Source: Haladaptatus cibarius D43
GTDB taxonomy: Archaea > Halobacteriota > Halobacteria > Halobacteriales > Haladaptataceae
Direction: 5' to 3'
Assembly: GCF_000710615.1 (NCBI RefSeq)
Contig: NZ_JDTH01000002.1
Coordinates: forward strand, 1,294,082-1,358,081
DNA length: 64,000 nt
The position numbers and the translations under genes are program-made. The notes below the pieces were generated by a model. That model saw only the letters and a list, made by a program, of their open reading frames with translations, was not told the DNA's origin and ran no database searches. The first letter of the stretch is position 1. Each line of letters opens with the position of its first letter. Of the stretch, positions 1 to 7,608 are shown in pieces.

Positions 1-2
1 AA

Positions 3-47
3 ACCACGACCGCGAACCGCACCGAAACCACGAACTTCCCGTCGTAG
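3..47 (+). CDS. C-terminal tail of an upstream gene (partial)
   Basis: The frame from base 3 is open to a TAG at 45-47. It encodes a short Thr/Asn-rich tail ending NFPS, and nearly all its codons end in G or C, as in neighbouring genes. This suggests the last 14 residues of a gene that starts outside the window. The stretch is too short to identify a family. Confidence 0.35.
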   Translation, partial: TTTANRTETTNFPS

Positions 48-99
48 ATTGTCACGACCGATACAACCGAGTCGGTGGCGGCACAACCACGACTGACCC

Positions 100-1230
100 A
101 TGTACGACGCCATCGTCGTCGGCGGCGGCATCGTCGGCGCGTCCGTCGCGTATCACCTCGCGCGGGAGGACGCCGACACGCTCCTCATCGACCGACACGA
201 CGAAGGACGCGCGACAGATGCGGGCGCGGGAATCATCTCGCCAGCGACGAGCAGTCGAACCGCTTCGTCCGTCTGGTTCGAGTTCGCGCTCAACGCCGCG
301 GCCTACTACCCGACGCTGAACGACCGACTGACCGACGAACAAGAAGGAGACACCGGCTATTCTTCCTGCGAACTCCTCTCGGTCGCCGTGGACGAAGACG
401 AGGTTGTGGACTTCGACGCCGCCACCGAACGCATCGAGAACCGGCAGGAAAAGTACGGGGAACCGAAACCCGGAACGACGACCGAACTGTCCGCAGACGA
501 GGCCCAAGAGAAATTCCCCGCGCTCGCCGAAACCGAGCGATGTCGCGCCTACAGCGACGCGGCACGGGTGGACGCCCAAACGTTCACCGCGGCACTGCTC
601 CGAGCCGGGGAACAGCACGGACTCACCGTCGCAGAACAGGACGTGACTAAAGTTCGTCACGAAAACGGAAGCGTTTCCGGCGTCGAAACCGCGAATGGCG
701 ACAGCTACGAGGCAAGCAACGTCGTCGTTGCTGGCGGCGCGTGGTCACCGCGGTTCGAGGAGTCGCTCGGCGTTTCGATTCCGGTCGAACCACAGCGCGG
801 CCAAATCATCCATCTGGACTGCCACGACACGGATACCAACGATTGGCCCATCGTCGGCGCGTTTCGCGGCCACTACATGGTCCCGTGGGTGGACAACCGA
901 ATCGCCGTGGGTGCAACCCGAGAAGTCGATTCGGGATTCGAACCGCGAACCACGGTGGGTGGCGTCAACGAGGTGCTAACGGAGGCTCTTCGCGTCGCAC
1001 CCGGACTCGAAGACGCGGAAATCGAGGACGTTCGAATCGGACTCAGACCACGCTCTGCCGACCAACTGCCGGTGTTGGGGCCGATTCCGACCGTCGAAGG
1101 CGTTCATCTGGCGACCGGCCACGGCGCGACGGGGCTTCAGCTCGGGCCGTACAGCGGGAAGTTGGTTGCAGATACTGTTCTCGGCGAACCAATGGAAAAA
1201 GAGCAGTTCAACGTGAATCGGTTCGAATAG
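100..1230 (+). CDS. FAD-dependent amine/amino-acid oxidoreductase (DAO family)
   Basis: A 376-residue protein that opens with a Rossmann FAD-binding fingerprint (VVGGGIVGASVAYHLA, residues 6-21) followed by an acidic strand end (LLIDRH). The C-terminal ATGHGATGLQLGP segment is the usual second FAD/substrate-side motif of the DAO fold. The family includes glycine/sarcosine oxidases and D-amino-acid dehydrogenases, which oxidise C-N bonds with FAD. Length is typical. There is no signal peptide, so it is cytosolic. It is convergent with the lanthipeptide synthetase gene, with a 37-base gap. The substrate cannot be read from sequence. A role in lanthipeptide tailoring is possible but unsupported. 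Confidence 0.85.
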   Translation: MYDAIVVGGGIVGASVAYHLAREDADTLLIDRHDEGRATDAGAGIISPATSSRTASSVWFEFALNAAAYYPTLNDRLTDEQEGDTGYSSCELLSVAVDEDEVVDFDAATERIENRQEKYGEPKPGTTTELSADEAQEKFPALAETERCRAYSDAARVDAQTFTAALLRAGEQHGLTVAEQDVTKVRHENGSVSGVETANGDSYEASNVVVAGGAWSPRFEESLGVSIPVEPQRGQIIHLDCHDTDTNDWPIVGAFRGHYMVPWVDNRIAVGATREVDSGFEPRTTVGGVNEVLTEALRVAPGLEDAEIEDVRIGLRPRSADQLPVLGPIPTVEGVHLATGHGATGLQLGPYSGKLVADTVLGEPMEKEQFNVNRFE

Positions 1231-1267
1231 TGTCGGTTGGGGGCATGTCGATGAAGCGGGCTGATGC

Positions 1268-4200
1268 TCACTCCCACAGCATGACACACGGCAGTTCCGG
1301 GTTGTCAAGTCGAAGCAACGAATAGCCGATGCCGGACTCGCCGAGGAAAAACGTTGGGTTGTACCAGTCTTCGGTCTGCCACGGAACCGTGTACTGGCCT
1401 ATCGTTTCCGCACGCTGGACGGCCGACCCGGCCAACGCTCTGGCCGATTCCCGATATTGCTCTTCATCCAGCGTTCTTCCGGCCCGTAACAGGAACTCCA
1501 CGCGACCGAAATTGCCACAGCATACATGGTCACGGTCAACGAGCGTGGTTGGGTCGGTTCCGCGAAGCGCGTGTTCGACCTCCTGCCGAAACCCGCTATC
1601 GGGTTCTGCGTTGGGTTCGATTTCGAACATGCCGAGGCGTGCTAACCCGATTCCGGCCCGCCCGGAACACCATCCGGTCACGAAGTCCGTGTCGGTCAGC
1701 AGTCGGCGGTCGGGCCAGTTGTTCCGCTCCGGCGAGAACGATTCTCGCTCGAATCGAATGCCTTCGACCGCGGCATCCCGAAACCGAGAGTGGCCACTCG
1801 CATCGGCGAGTTTGAACAGAGAATACGCGATACCGGCGATTCCGTGGGAAAAACCGGTGAGCGCCTGCACGTTGTTGATGGTGTGCCAAACGAGAACCCC
1901 GTCCTCCTCGATGCGGTTCGAACAGAGATGGTCTCCGGCGATAGTGGCTCGCTCCAACACCGCCTCGTCACCGGTTTCCTCGTACAGCGCCAGTAGTCCC
2001 AATATCACGCCAGCAGTGCCGCCGAGCGCGTCGAACAGTTCGTCCTCCTCGATTCGTTCGGGAGTTAGTATCGCGGCGATTTCCTCCGCCGTTCGGATGT
2101 ATTCGTCGTCAGATAGCAGTTGTCCGACCTTCGTACAGCCGTAAATCAGCGACCCGATTCCGTGGCCTGCACCGACCCTATCGTCGGAAAACGGGTTTCC
2201 CTTTTCGACATCCAGTCGGTCGATGAGCGGTGCGACGACGTCGGCGGTAAATTGCCGATACTCGTCTTCTCCCGTAACGTTCGCCAGCGCGGCGCTGAAC
2301 ACGGCAATCCCAATTCGACCCTCGTACAGGTCTTCTATCAGTCGATGGAAATAGATGCCGCCGTTTCGGTGTTCGCGGAGGTGCCACGTCACAGAGTCAT
2401 ACGGCGTCGTGCGTTTGTGGTTCCGGATTCGATCGAATATCTCCCGCGACCGTCGTCGAAACAGGTCGGCACTCGCGGGGGTCGTCCGTCCATCAGTTTC
2501 ATCACCAGTCTCGGTTTGGGAGCGTGGCGGCGTGGGATGTGAAATCTCTTCCTCCGCATACGCCAACTTGAAGTAGTCGAGTTGGTTTCGCAAATCCGAT
2601 TCGCCGAACTCGTTGATTCGGTCACGAACCTGCTCGATGGGCGTCGTTTCGAAGACGTCTTTCACGGCCTGGCCATCGTGGCGTAACTTGGTATCGGTCG
2701 CATTGACAGTAAATCGCGGAATGTCGAACCGCCACATTGCGGTTCGTTCAGCCTCGTACACGTCCCACATCTCCTCCCCGACGGTTTCCTCGGTAAACGG
2801 TCGAGCCAACAGTTCCACCTTGCAGCCGAATTTCAGGCCGGTTCGGAGGTACGCAGGCGTGGTGGCCGGAACGAGCGTCCTGCCGTAAATCTTCGTAGAG
2901 CGGTAGAGAAACCGGACTTCCGTCCCCTCGAACAGTGCTATCGGCCCGTCCTCCGCGAGAATTTCCGCCCGGTTGTCGAGGAAGAACCGGTACATCTCCT
3001 CGAAACCGCCAATGAGGGGATCGGCGTGGTTTTCCGGCGTGATTCGATCGCCGTCGAGGAGTGGAAGACTCTCGCCTTCGATGGTTCGCGTGTCCCGATA
3101 GTCGAGTTCCATGATGTCCGTGTTGACGTCAGAGAACTCCGGAATCTCGACGCCGGTTGCTTCTCCCTCCTCGGCACCGAGGCCGTCGATACGCTGAATG
3201 TCCGATGACGGCAGATACATCGGAAGGACACGCATCCGCAGAAGTGACCCGTGGACGAGGTCGTACATTTCGTTGCCCGCGGTTCGTTTGTCCGCTGCAA
3301 GGACGGGTTCGAGAACCGTTTCGAGGTCAACGACGACCGGTTGGTCGCCTACCGCGACGATGTTCTCCAGATGGCCGTCGGTGAAGTTGAGCGCGTACAG
3401 GATGGCCAACAGCATCCCCGAACGTCGGTAGTAGTCGTCTACCTCCGACTGGGCCGAACACGAATCGGATTCGACCCACTCCTGCCAGCCGTACGTTTCG
3501 CGTGGCAGGCAGGTGAGCGTCCGAACGTTCGGGAGGTCGGCGGCGTCGTTCACCCATTCGAGAAAGTCGTAAAACGCGGTGTCGATACGCATATCGCGGG
3601 GCTTGTATGCGGTTTTCGTTCCGGATTCGAACGTGACGCCGAGAACCGTCTTCCCGCCCTGATGCGGGTCGCCGAGGAAGTCGATGTCCGTTACCGGCCC
3701 GAGGTCGCCGTCGGAACCGAACGTTTCGTTGAGGGCGGTTCGGTCGGCAGCGAGGTGCGAACTAAACGATTCGACGGCGTCGATCCACTGTCGAACGAAC
3801 GTGATGAGCAGTTTCGACAGAACGGCATATTCGATGCAAAACGACCGCAGGCCGCCCTGAGTCAGAGTCTCCGTGAAAGAATCGTAATATTTTCGCGGCG
3901 AACTCGGCCTGTCGGGATTCTCCGCCACCGCGAGTTCCGGGTCGCGTGCGGCGATGAATCCCTTGAACTCGATGAACAGCGGATGCGCGAAAATGGTGTG
4001 AAATCGGTCGAGAAGCCACCGCTTGAACGCATCTACCGCCGGTTCCGGTGTTTCCCTCCAATCGACTTTCTCAGACGCGTATTCCACGAGAACGTTCAGA
4101 AAATGGGCGAACGGAACGTCGTCCGTTCTGAGCGGGTCGTCCACCGAAGCCACATCGGTCGCCTCCACGAACAAGAGGAGTTCGTCCAATTGGTCTACCC

Positions 4201-4462
4201 ACGCGGGAAGGGCGTCGTCATCCGACCAATCGGTCATCTGAATCCGACGGCGACACTCGGCCACAGAGAGGCCAGCGATTTCGAGACGTTTCTGAAACGG
4301 GTCTTCCTCGCCGTCCGCAACCCGGGCACGCCATTCATCCATCCAGTCGTCAGGGTTTTCGACAACCTCCCGTGACAGGTCGTCTGACGACGTTCGAAGT
4401 CGGTCGTGCAGTGTTTTGGCTCGGACAGCGACTCGTTTCTTTTCTTCGGTGGTCAGACTCAT
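1268..4462 (-). CDS. lanM: Class II lanthipeptide synthetase LanM (CCG type)
   Basis: A 1064-residue bifunctional enzyme that dehydrates Ser/Thr of a precursor peptide and then adds Cys thiols to form (methyl)lanthionine. The N-terminal kinase-like dehydratase (DUF4135) keeps a YKPR lysine (near K287), a DGHLEN catalytic segment (D362, N367) and a VDLET metal-binding segment (D379). The C-terminal LanC-like cyclase shows the HGIAG repeat motif and the putative zinc ligands WCSG (near C932) and VCCGN (C981, C982). The last motif is CCG rather than the common CHG, as in cyanobacterial ProcM-like enzymes with three Cys zinc ligands, which are known for substrate tolerance. Length matches full LanM. 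The gene lies 115 bases downstream of a small peptide gene on the same strand, its likely substrate. I see no LanT protease-transporter nearby. Confidence 0.95.
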   Translation of the reverse strand: MSLTTEEKKRVAVRAKTLHDRLRTSSDDLSREVVENPDDWMDEWRARVADGEEDPFQKRLEIAGLSVAECRRRIQMTDWSDDDALPAWVDQLDELLLFVEATDVASVDDPLRTDDVPFAHFLNVLVEYASEKVDWRETPEPAVDAFKRWLLDRFHTIFAHPLFIEFKGFIAARDPELAVAENPDRPSSPRKYYDSFTETLTQGGLRSFCIEYAVLSKLLITFVRQWIDAVESFSSHLAADRTALNETFGSDGDLGPVTDIDFLGDPHQGGKTVLGVTFESGTKTAYKPRDMRIDTAFYDFLEWVNDAADLPNVRTLTCLPRETYGWQEWVESDSCSAQSEVDDYYRRSGMLLAILYALNFTDGHLENIVAVGDQPVVVDLETVLEPVLAADKRTAGNEMYDLVHGSLLRMRVLPMYLPSSDIQRIDGLGAEEGEATGVEIPEFSDVNTDIMELDYRDTRTIEGESLPLLDGDRITPENHADPLIGGFEEMYRFFLDNRAEILAEDGPIALFEGTEVRFLYRSTKIYGRTLVPATTPAYLRTGLKFGCKVELLARPFTEETVGEEMWDVYEAERTAMWRFDIPRFTVNATDTKLRHDGQAVKDVFETTPIEQVRDRINEFGESDLRNQLDYFKLAYAEEEISHPTPPRSQTETGDETDGRTTPASADLFRRRSREIFDRIRNHKRTTPYDSVTWHLREHRNGGIYFHRLIEDLYEGRIGIAVFSAALANVTGEDEYRQFTADVVAPLIDRLDVEKGNPFSDDRVGAGHGIGSLIYGCTKVGQLLSDDEYIRTAEEIAAILTPERIEEDELFDALGGTAGVILGLLALYEETGDEAVLERATIAGDHLCSNRIEEDGVLVWHTINNVQALTGFSHGIAGIAYSLFKLADASGHSRFRDAAVEGIRFERESFSPERNNWPDRRLLTDTDFVTGWCSGRAGIGLARLGMFEIEPNAEPDSGFRQEVEHALRGTDPTTLVDRDHVCCGNFGRVEFLLRAGRTLDEEQYRESARALAGSAVQRAETIGQYTVPWQTEDWYNPTFFLGESGIGYSLLRLDNPELPCVMLWE

Positions 4463-4541
4463 CGTGGAAAATGCACTATGTTTGAAATATGGAAACTACG
4501 TCAGTATGGTACACAGACTGAATACAGCAATCGAGGAGATA

Positions 4542-4559
4542 CAGCACCGAACGGTACTG
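4542..4559 (-). promoter_or_regulatory. Possible hairpin between precursor and synthetase genes
   Basis: On the minus strand CAGTACC-GTTC-GGTGCTG can form a 7-bp stem (one G-U pair) with a four-base loop. It lies between the stop of the precursor peptide gene (4578) and the lanM start (4462). Such a stem could attenuate or process the transcript so that the peptide is made in excess over the enzyme. Only the symmetry is seen; the function is inference. Confidence 0.3.
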
Positions 4560-4577
4560 GCTCCTACCACTGCTCGC

Positions 4578-4727
4578 TTACTGAAGTTGCGTGTTGCAAC
4601 TGTTGAACCCACACGAGTCCGGTGCGGCGGCGTCGTGTTCGAGTTCGTCGATGGTTGGCTCATCGCGCGCGTATTTGTCTTCGAACTGTGCTTTGAGGTC
4701 GTTCGTTGGCATGCTTGTTGCGGACAT
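4578..4727 (-). CDS. lanA: Candidate lanthipeptide precursor peptide LanA (49 aa)
   Basis: A small ORF directly upstream of lanM on the same strand, too short for routine gene calling. The 49 residues comprise an acidic, Cys-free leader (residues 1-36, containing PTIDELEHDAAAP) and a short core, DSCGFNSCNTQLQ (residues 37-49). The core holds the only two Cys (39, 44) plus Ser38, Ser43 and Thr46, so up to two thioether rings are possible. This leader/core split and the adjacent LanM fit a class II precursor. The leader lacks an obvious GG cleavage site; AAAP or a nearby site is a guess. An in-frame ATG at 4739 would add four residues, and an internal ATG encodes Met6. A TATA-like box lies 24-33 bases upstream of 4727. 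Confidence 0.75.
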   Translation of the reverse strand: MSATSMPTNDLKAQFEDKYARDEPTIDELEHDAAAPDSCGFNSCNTQLQ

Positions 4728-4750
4728 AACCAAATTCATATAGTTATCTA

Positions 4751-4760
4751 TATGTATTAA
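4751..4760 (-). promoter_or_regulatory. TATA-like element for lanA-lanM
   Basis: Read on the minus strand, TTAATACATA lies 24-33 bases upstream of the lanA ATG at 4727. This is the usual distance for a leaderless or near-leaderless haloarchaeal transcript. The surrounding 4735-4860 stretch is much more AT-rich than the flanking genes and must also contain the promoter of the divergent MFS gene. Confidence 0.4.
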
Positions 4761-4863
4761 GTATTTCTATCACTGAAATAGAACCTATATGAAAGTCTTA
4801 AGATTTTATTATTATATGGGAAATAGTGTGTTTTTTATATTGCTGTAGATACGTAACGTGTAG

Positions 4864-6189
4864 ATGGGTGTATCACTACCGAAATTCATGGGCGGTCTTC
4901 GCTCGAATACGGCGTTCACGCGGCTATTTTTGGGCCGAATCGTCACCAACGCGGGCGACAGCATGTACGCAATCGCCGCGATGTGGCTCGTGTACGACCT
5001 CACCGGCTCTCCGTTCTATACGGGACTCGCCAGTTTTCTCGTTCGAGTGCCGACCGCCCTTCAGTTTCTCGTGGGGCCGCTGGTTGACCGATGGCCGCTC
5101 CGGTCGTTGTTGGTGGGTACGCAACTCATACAGGGCCTCTGTGTGCTGGCAGTTCCCATCGCGGCGGCGGTTGACTTGCTTTCCGTCTGGTTGGTTCTGC
5201 TGGTCATGCCTCTCTTGACCTTTCTCAACCAGTTCGTCTATCCGGCCCAACAGGCGACCCTTCCCCGAATTCTCGATGATGACGAACTCATCCGGGCGAA
5301 CTCTCTGTTCTCGTTCGCCTACCAAGGTCTTAACATGGTCTTCAACGCGGCCAGCGGGGTACTCATCGCAGTCATCGGGGCGGTGGCGCTCTATCTGGTC
5401 AACGCGGCGACGTTCGCCGTCGCCGTCGTCCTCTTCCTTGGACTGAAAATTCCGGATGTCGCCCAAAGCGCGGATGGAGGGGACGAAAGCGACGAGACGG
5501 AGGGCGCTGAATCTACGGACTCCACGGAATCCACCGAAGAGTCGGACGATGACAACTATTTCGTTCGACTCCGCGAAGGGCTTAGCTACGTCCGTGGCTC
5601 CGTCCTCCGTGCGCTGATATTCGGTGGCATCATCGTCAACTTCGCATACGGCGTGATGATTGCCGTCCTTCCGGCCTTCGCGGCAACCCGCGGTGGTGCC
5701 GAAGCGTACGGTCTGTTCATGGCCGCGATGGCCGCCGGAAACCTCGTCGGCGCGATGGCGGCACCGGTCGTAGACGACTATCCGTTCGGGTGGATTACCA
5801 TCGTCGGCTACGTGCTCTCCGCGGTCTGCTGGATTGGCGTGCTCACCGTGACGTGGTTCCCGGCGTCTATCGTGTTGTTCTTCTGCACGTTCGTGCCTAT
5901 CGGAGCCGCCAACGTGGTACTCCATTCGATGATACAATCCACGGTACACGATTCCCTCCTCGGACGCGTCTCTTCCGTCAACGCAAGCCTGAGCACGGTG
6001 ACCCTTCCGGTCGGGTCGCTTCTCGGCGGGACGCTCGCAACGACGCTCGGCAGTGCGACGGTTATGTCCGGATTGGCAATCGCATTGCTCAGCCTGAGCG
6101 TCTATTTTCTCGTCCGACCGAAACTGCGGACGCTCCCGCCGGTCGGAGAGGCCGACGAATCAATTCTCGACTTCGATAAAAATATCTAA
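4864..6189 (+). CDS. MFS transporter, likely exporter of the lanthipeptide locus
   Basis: A 441-residue major facilitator protein with about 12 membrane segments. It has the MFS_3/EntS-like start (FTRLFLGRIVTNAGDSMYAIA) and the LVGPLVDRWPLRSLL loop after helix 2. A long acidic Ser/Asp/Glu-rich linker (near residues 203-228) separates the two six-helix halves. The family mainly exports small amphiphiles, siderophores and drugs by proton antiport. It is divergent from lanA-lanM and shares their AT-rich intergenic region, and no ABC-type LanT is present. Export of, or immunity to, the modified peptide is therefore a reasonable inference. ATG at 4864 is chosen; a TATA-like TTTTATTATTATAT sits about 50 bases upstream. 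Confidence 0.85.
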   Translation: MGVSLPKFMGGLRSNTAFTRLFLGRIVTNAGDSMYAIAAMWLVYDLTGSPFYTGLASFLVRVPTALQFLVGPLVDRWPLRSLLVGTQLIQGLCVLAVPIAAAVDLLSVWLVLLVMPLLTFLNQFVYPAQQATLPRILDDDELIRANSLFSFAYQGLNMVFNAASGVLIAVIGAVALYLVNAATFAVAVVLFLGLKIPDVAQSADGGDESDETEGAESTDSTESTEESDDDNYFVRLREGLSYVRGSVLRALIFGGIIVNFAYGVMIAVLPAFAATRGGAEAYGLFMAAMAAGNLVGAMAAPVVDDYPFGWITIVGYVLSAVCWIGVLTVTWFPASIVLFFCTFVPIGAANVVLHSMIQSTVHDSLLGRVSSVNASLSTVTLPVGSLLGGTLATTLGSATVMSGLAIALLSLSVYFLVRPKLRTLPPVGEADESILDFDKNI

Positions 6190-6235
6190 ATTTATCGTAG
6201 AAAATTTAATAACATAATATTATAAACTACATACA

Positions 6236-7522
6236 ATGATTCACGTTGGAATCTCCGATGAGGGGATGCCAGACTTCCCACTCAAGAAGTTGGATAACGG
6301 ATACGTCGTTCCGGACGCATCCGTGGCGGACATCCATCGCGCCCATCGACGCCAAACCCGAAATCAGGTTGCACTCGCGGTCGAGGCCGAAGAATTGGGC
6401 TACGATTACGTCGTCCATCCGGAACACCACGTCTCGCTTCAGGATGCTAACTCACCGAACCCGATTCTCACGCAGACCGCCGTCGCGGCGCAGACGGAGC
6501 GCATTCGTCTACTCCAAATGGCGAACATCCTATCGTGGCACGAACCGGTTCGACTGGCCGAGCAAATCGGAATGCTCGACAACATCAGCGACGGCCGAGT
6601 TGAGGTTGGCGTCGGACGGAGTTCTACACCCCTCGAATCGAGCGTTTTCGGGCAGTACTGGGGCGGGTCGGCACAGAATGATGTCAAAGACCAGCAATCG
6701 TTCGAGGAGAAGTTCGAACTGCTGTTGAAGGCATGGACTGAGGAGTTCATCACACAGCACGGCCAGTTCCATCGCGTTCCGCCGTCGTACACAGAATGGG
6801 AAAACAATCAGGAGTATCACTACCTGATGGACGAGGCGAGCGAAAGCGACCCGAGCGAGTATATGCAGGTGGACGCCGGAACGGGCAAAACGACGCTGAA
6901 ATCCGTGCCCGTCATGCCGCAACCGATGCAAAAACCGCATCCACAACTCTGGAAACCTGCGGGGTCTGCGCGCTCCGCGAGGCAGATCGCCGCACAGGGT
7001 TTCAACGCCTGTTGTCACTGTACGACCTTTTCCGCGACGAAGGAACTCGTCGAGCAGTATCACGACGCAACGGAAGAAGCGGGCTGGCCCGACCACCGAC
7101 CCGAGTACGACGGCGAGCCGTTGCGTAAGGGATGGGACGGTGACCGCCGCCGCGGCATCGCCGCAATTCTCGGGGTGTTCAACACGGACGTTGCCAGCGA
7201 AGAAACGTTCGAACGATGGAAACGCAGTCAGGAGTTCGCCTTGAACCGAAAGAAGGGGTCGAAACCGCCCGAAGAACCAAGGGCTGTCGAAATCGACATC
7301 GAGGAGAAACTGGCGGAGGTAGATGCACCGCTCGTGGGCGACACGGAGGAGATAATCGACCAACTCGCCACGTTTTGGGAAACCTGCGGCTATGAGGATT
7401 TCGTCGTTTTCGTGCAGACGAAAATCACCGGGATGAGCCACGAGGAGAACGTCGAACAACTCCGTGCGTTCGCCGAGGACGTGGTACCCCACTTCAAAGA
7501 ACAGACCCAAGTGTACCAGTAG
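6236..7522 (+). CDS. Luciferase-like flavin monooxygenase, copy 1
   Basis: A 428-residue protein of the bacterial luciferase-like (LLM) family, a TIM-barrel enzyme using FMNH2/F420-type reduced flavins with O2. Family features include EELGYDYVVHPEHH near residues 50-63, the LAEQIGMLDNISDGRVEVGVGRS segment near 110-130 and the late KPHPQLWKPAGS motif. It has no signal peptide. It begins 46 bases after the MFS gene, behind an AT-rich stretch likely to hold its own TATA box. It is followed by a paralogue in the same orientation. One block (6785-6957) is almost identical to copy 2 while the flanks are clearly more diverged. The substrate is unknown. Confidence 0.85.
   Translation: MIHVGISDEGMPDFPLKKLDNGYVVPDASVADIHRAHRRQTRNQVALAVEAEELGYDYVVHPEHHVSLQDANSPNPILTQTAVAAQTERIRLLQMANILSWHEPVRLAEQIGMLDNISDGRVEVGVGRSSTPLESSVFGQYWGGSAQNDVKDQQSFEEKFELLLKAWTEEFITQHGQFHRVPPSYTEWENNQEYHYLMDEASESDPSEYMQVDAGTGKTTLKSVPVMPQPMQKPHPQLWKPAGSARSARQIAAQGFNACCHCTTFSATKELVEQYHDATEEAGWPDHRPEYDGEPLRKGWDGDRRRGIAAILGVFNTDVASEETFERWKRSQEFALNRKKGSKPPEEPRAVEIDIEEKLAEVDAPLVGDTEEIIDQLATFWETCGYEDFVVFVQTKITGMSHEENVEQLRAFAEDVVPHFKEQTQVYQ
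6785..6957 (+). repeat. Near-identical tract shared by the two LLM genes (copy A)
   Basis: These 173 bases match 8158-8330 with only four differences that I can count (at 6872, 6876, 6928 and 6931), including an 87-base perfect run (6785-6871). The immediately preceding bases show several mismatches per 40. Such a sharp identity block inside otherwise diverged paralogues is the usual trace of gene conversion. Confidence 0.8.
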
Positions 7523-7608
7523 CCGACTGCTCGGTTCCGATTCGGTGGAAAGAATATAGCTCTAAATTATAGCTAAATTTAAATTGATGGTTTAGAGTAT
7601 TTACATCA

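Noticed and set aside
3251-4375. Long plus-strand ORF antisense to lanM
   Set aside because: Arg-rich, frame-shadow composition; lanM on the other strand explains the coding pattern.
4416-4760. Plus-strand ORF antisense to lanA
   Set aside because: Its product has no family features, while the minus strand gives a leader/core peptide next to lanM.
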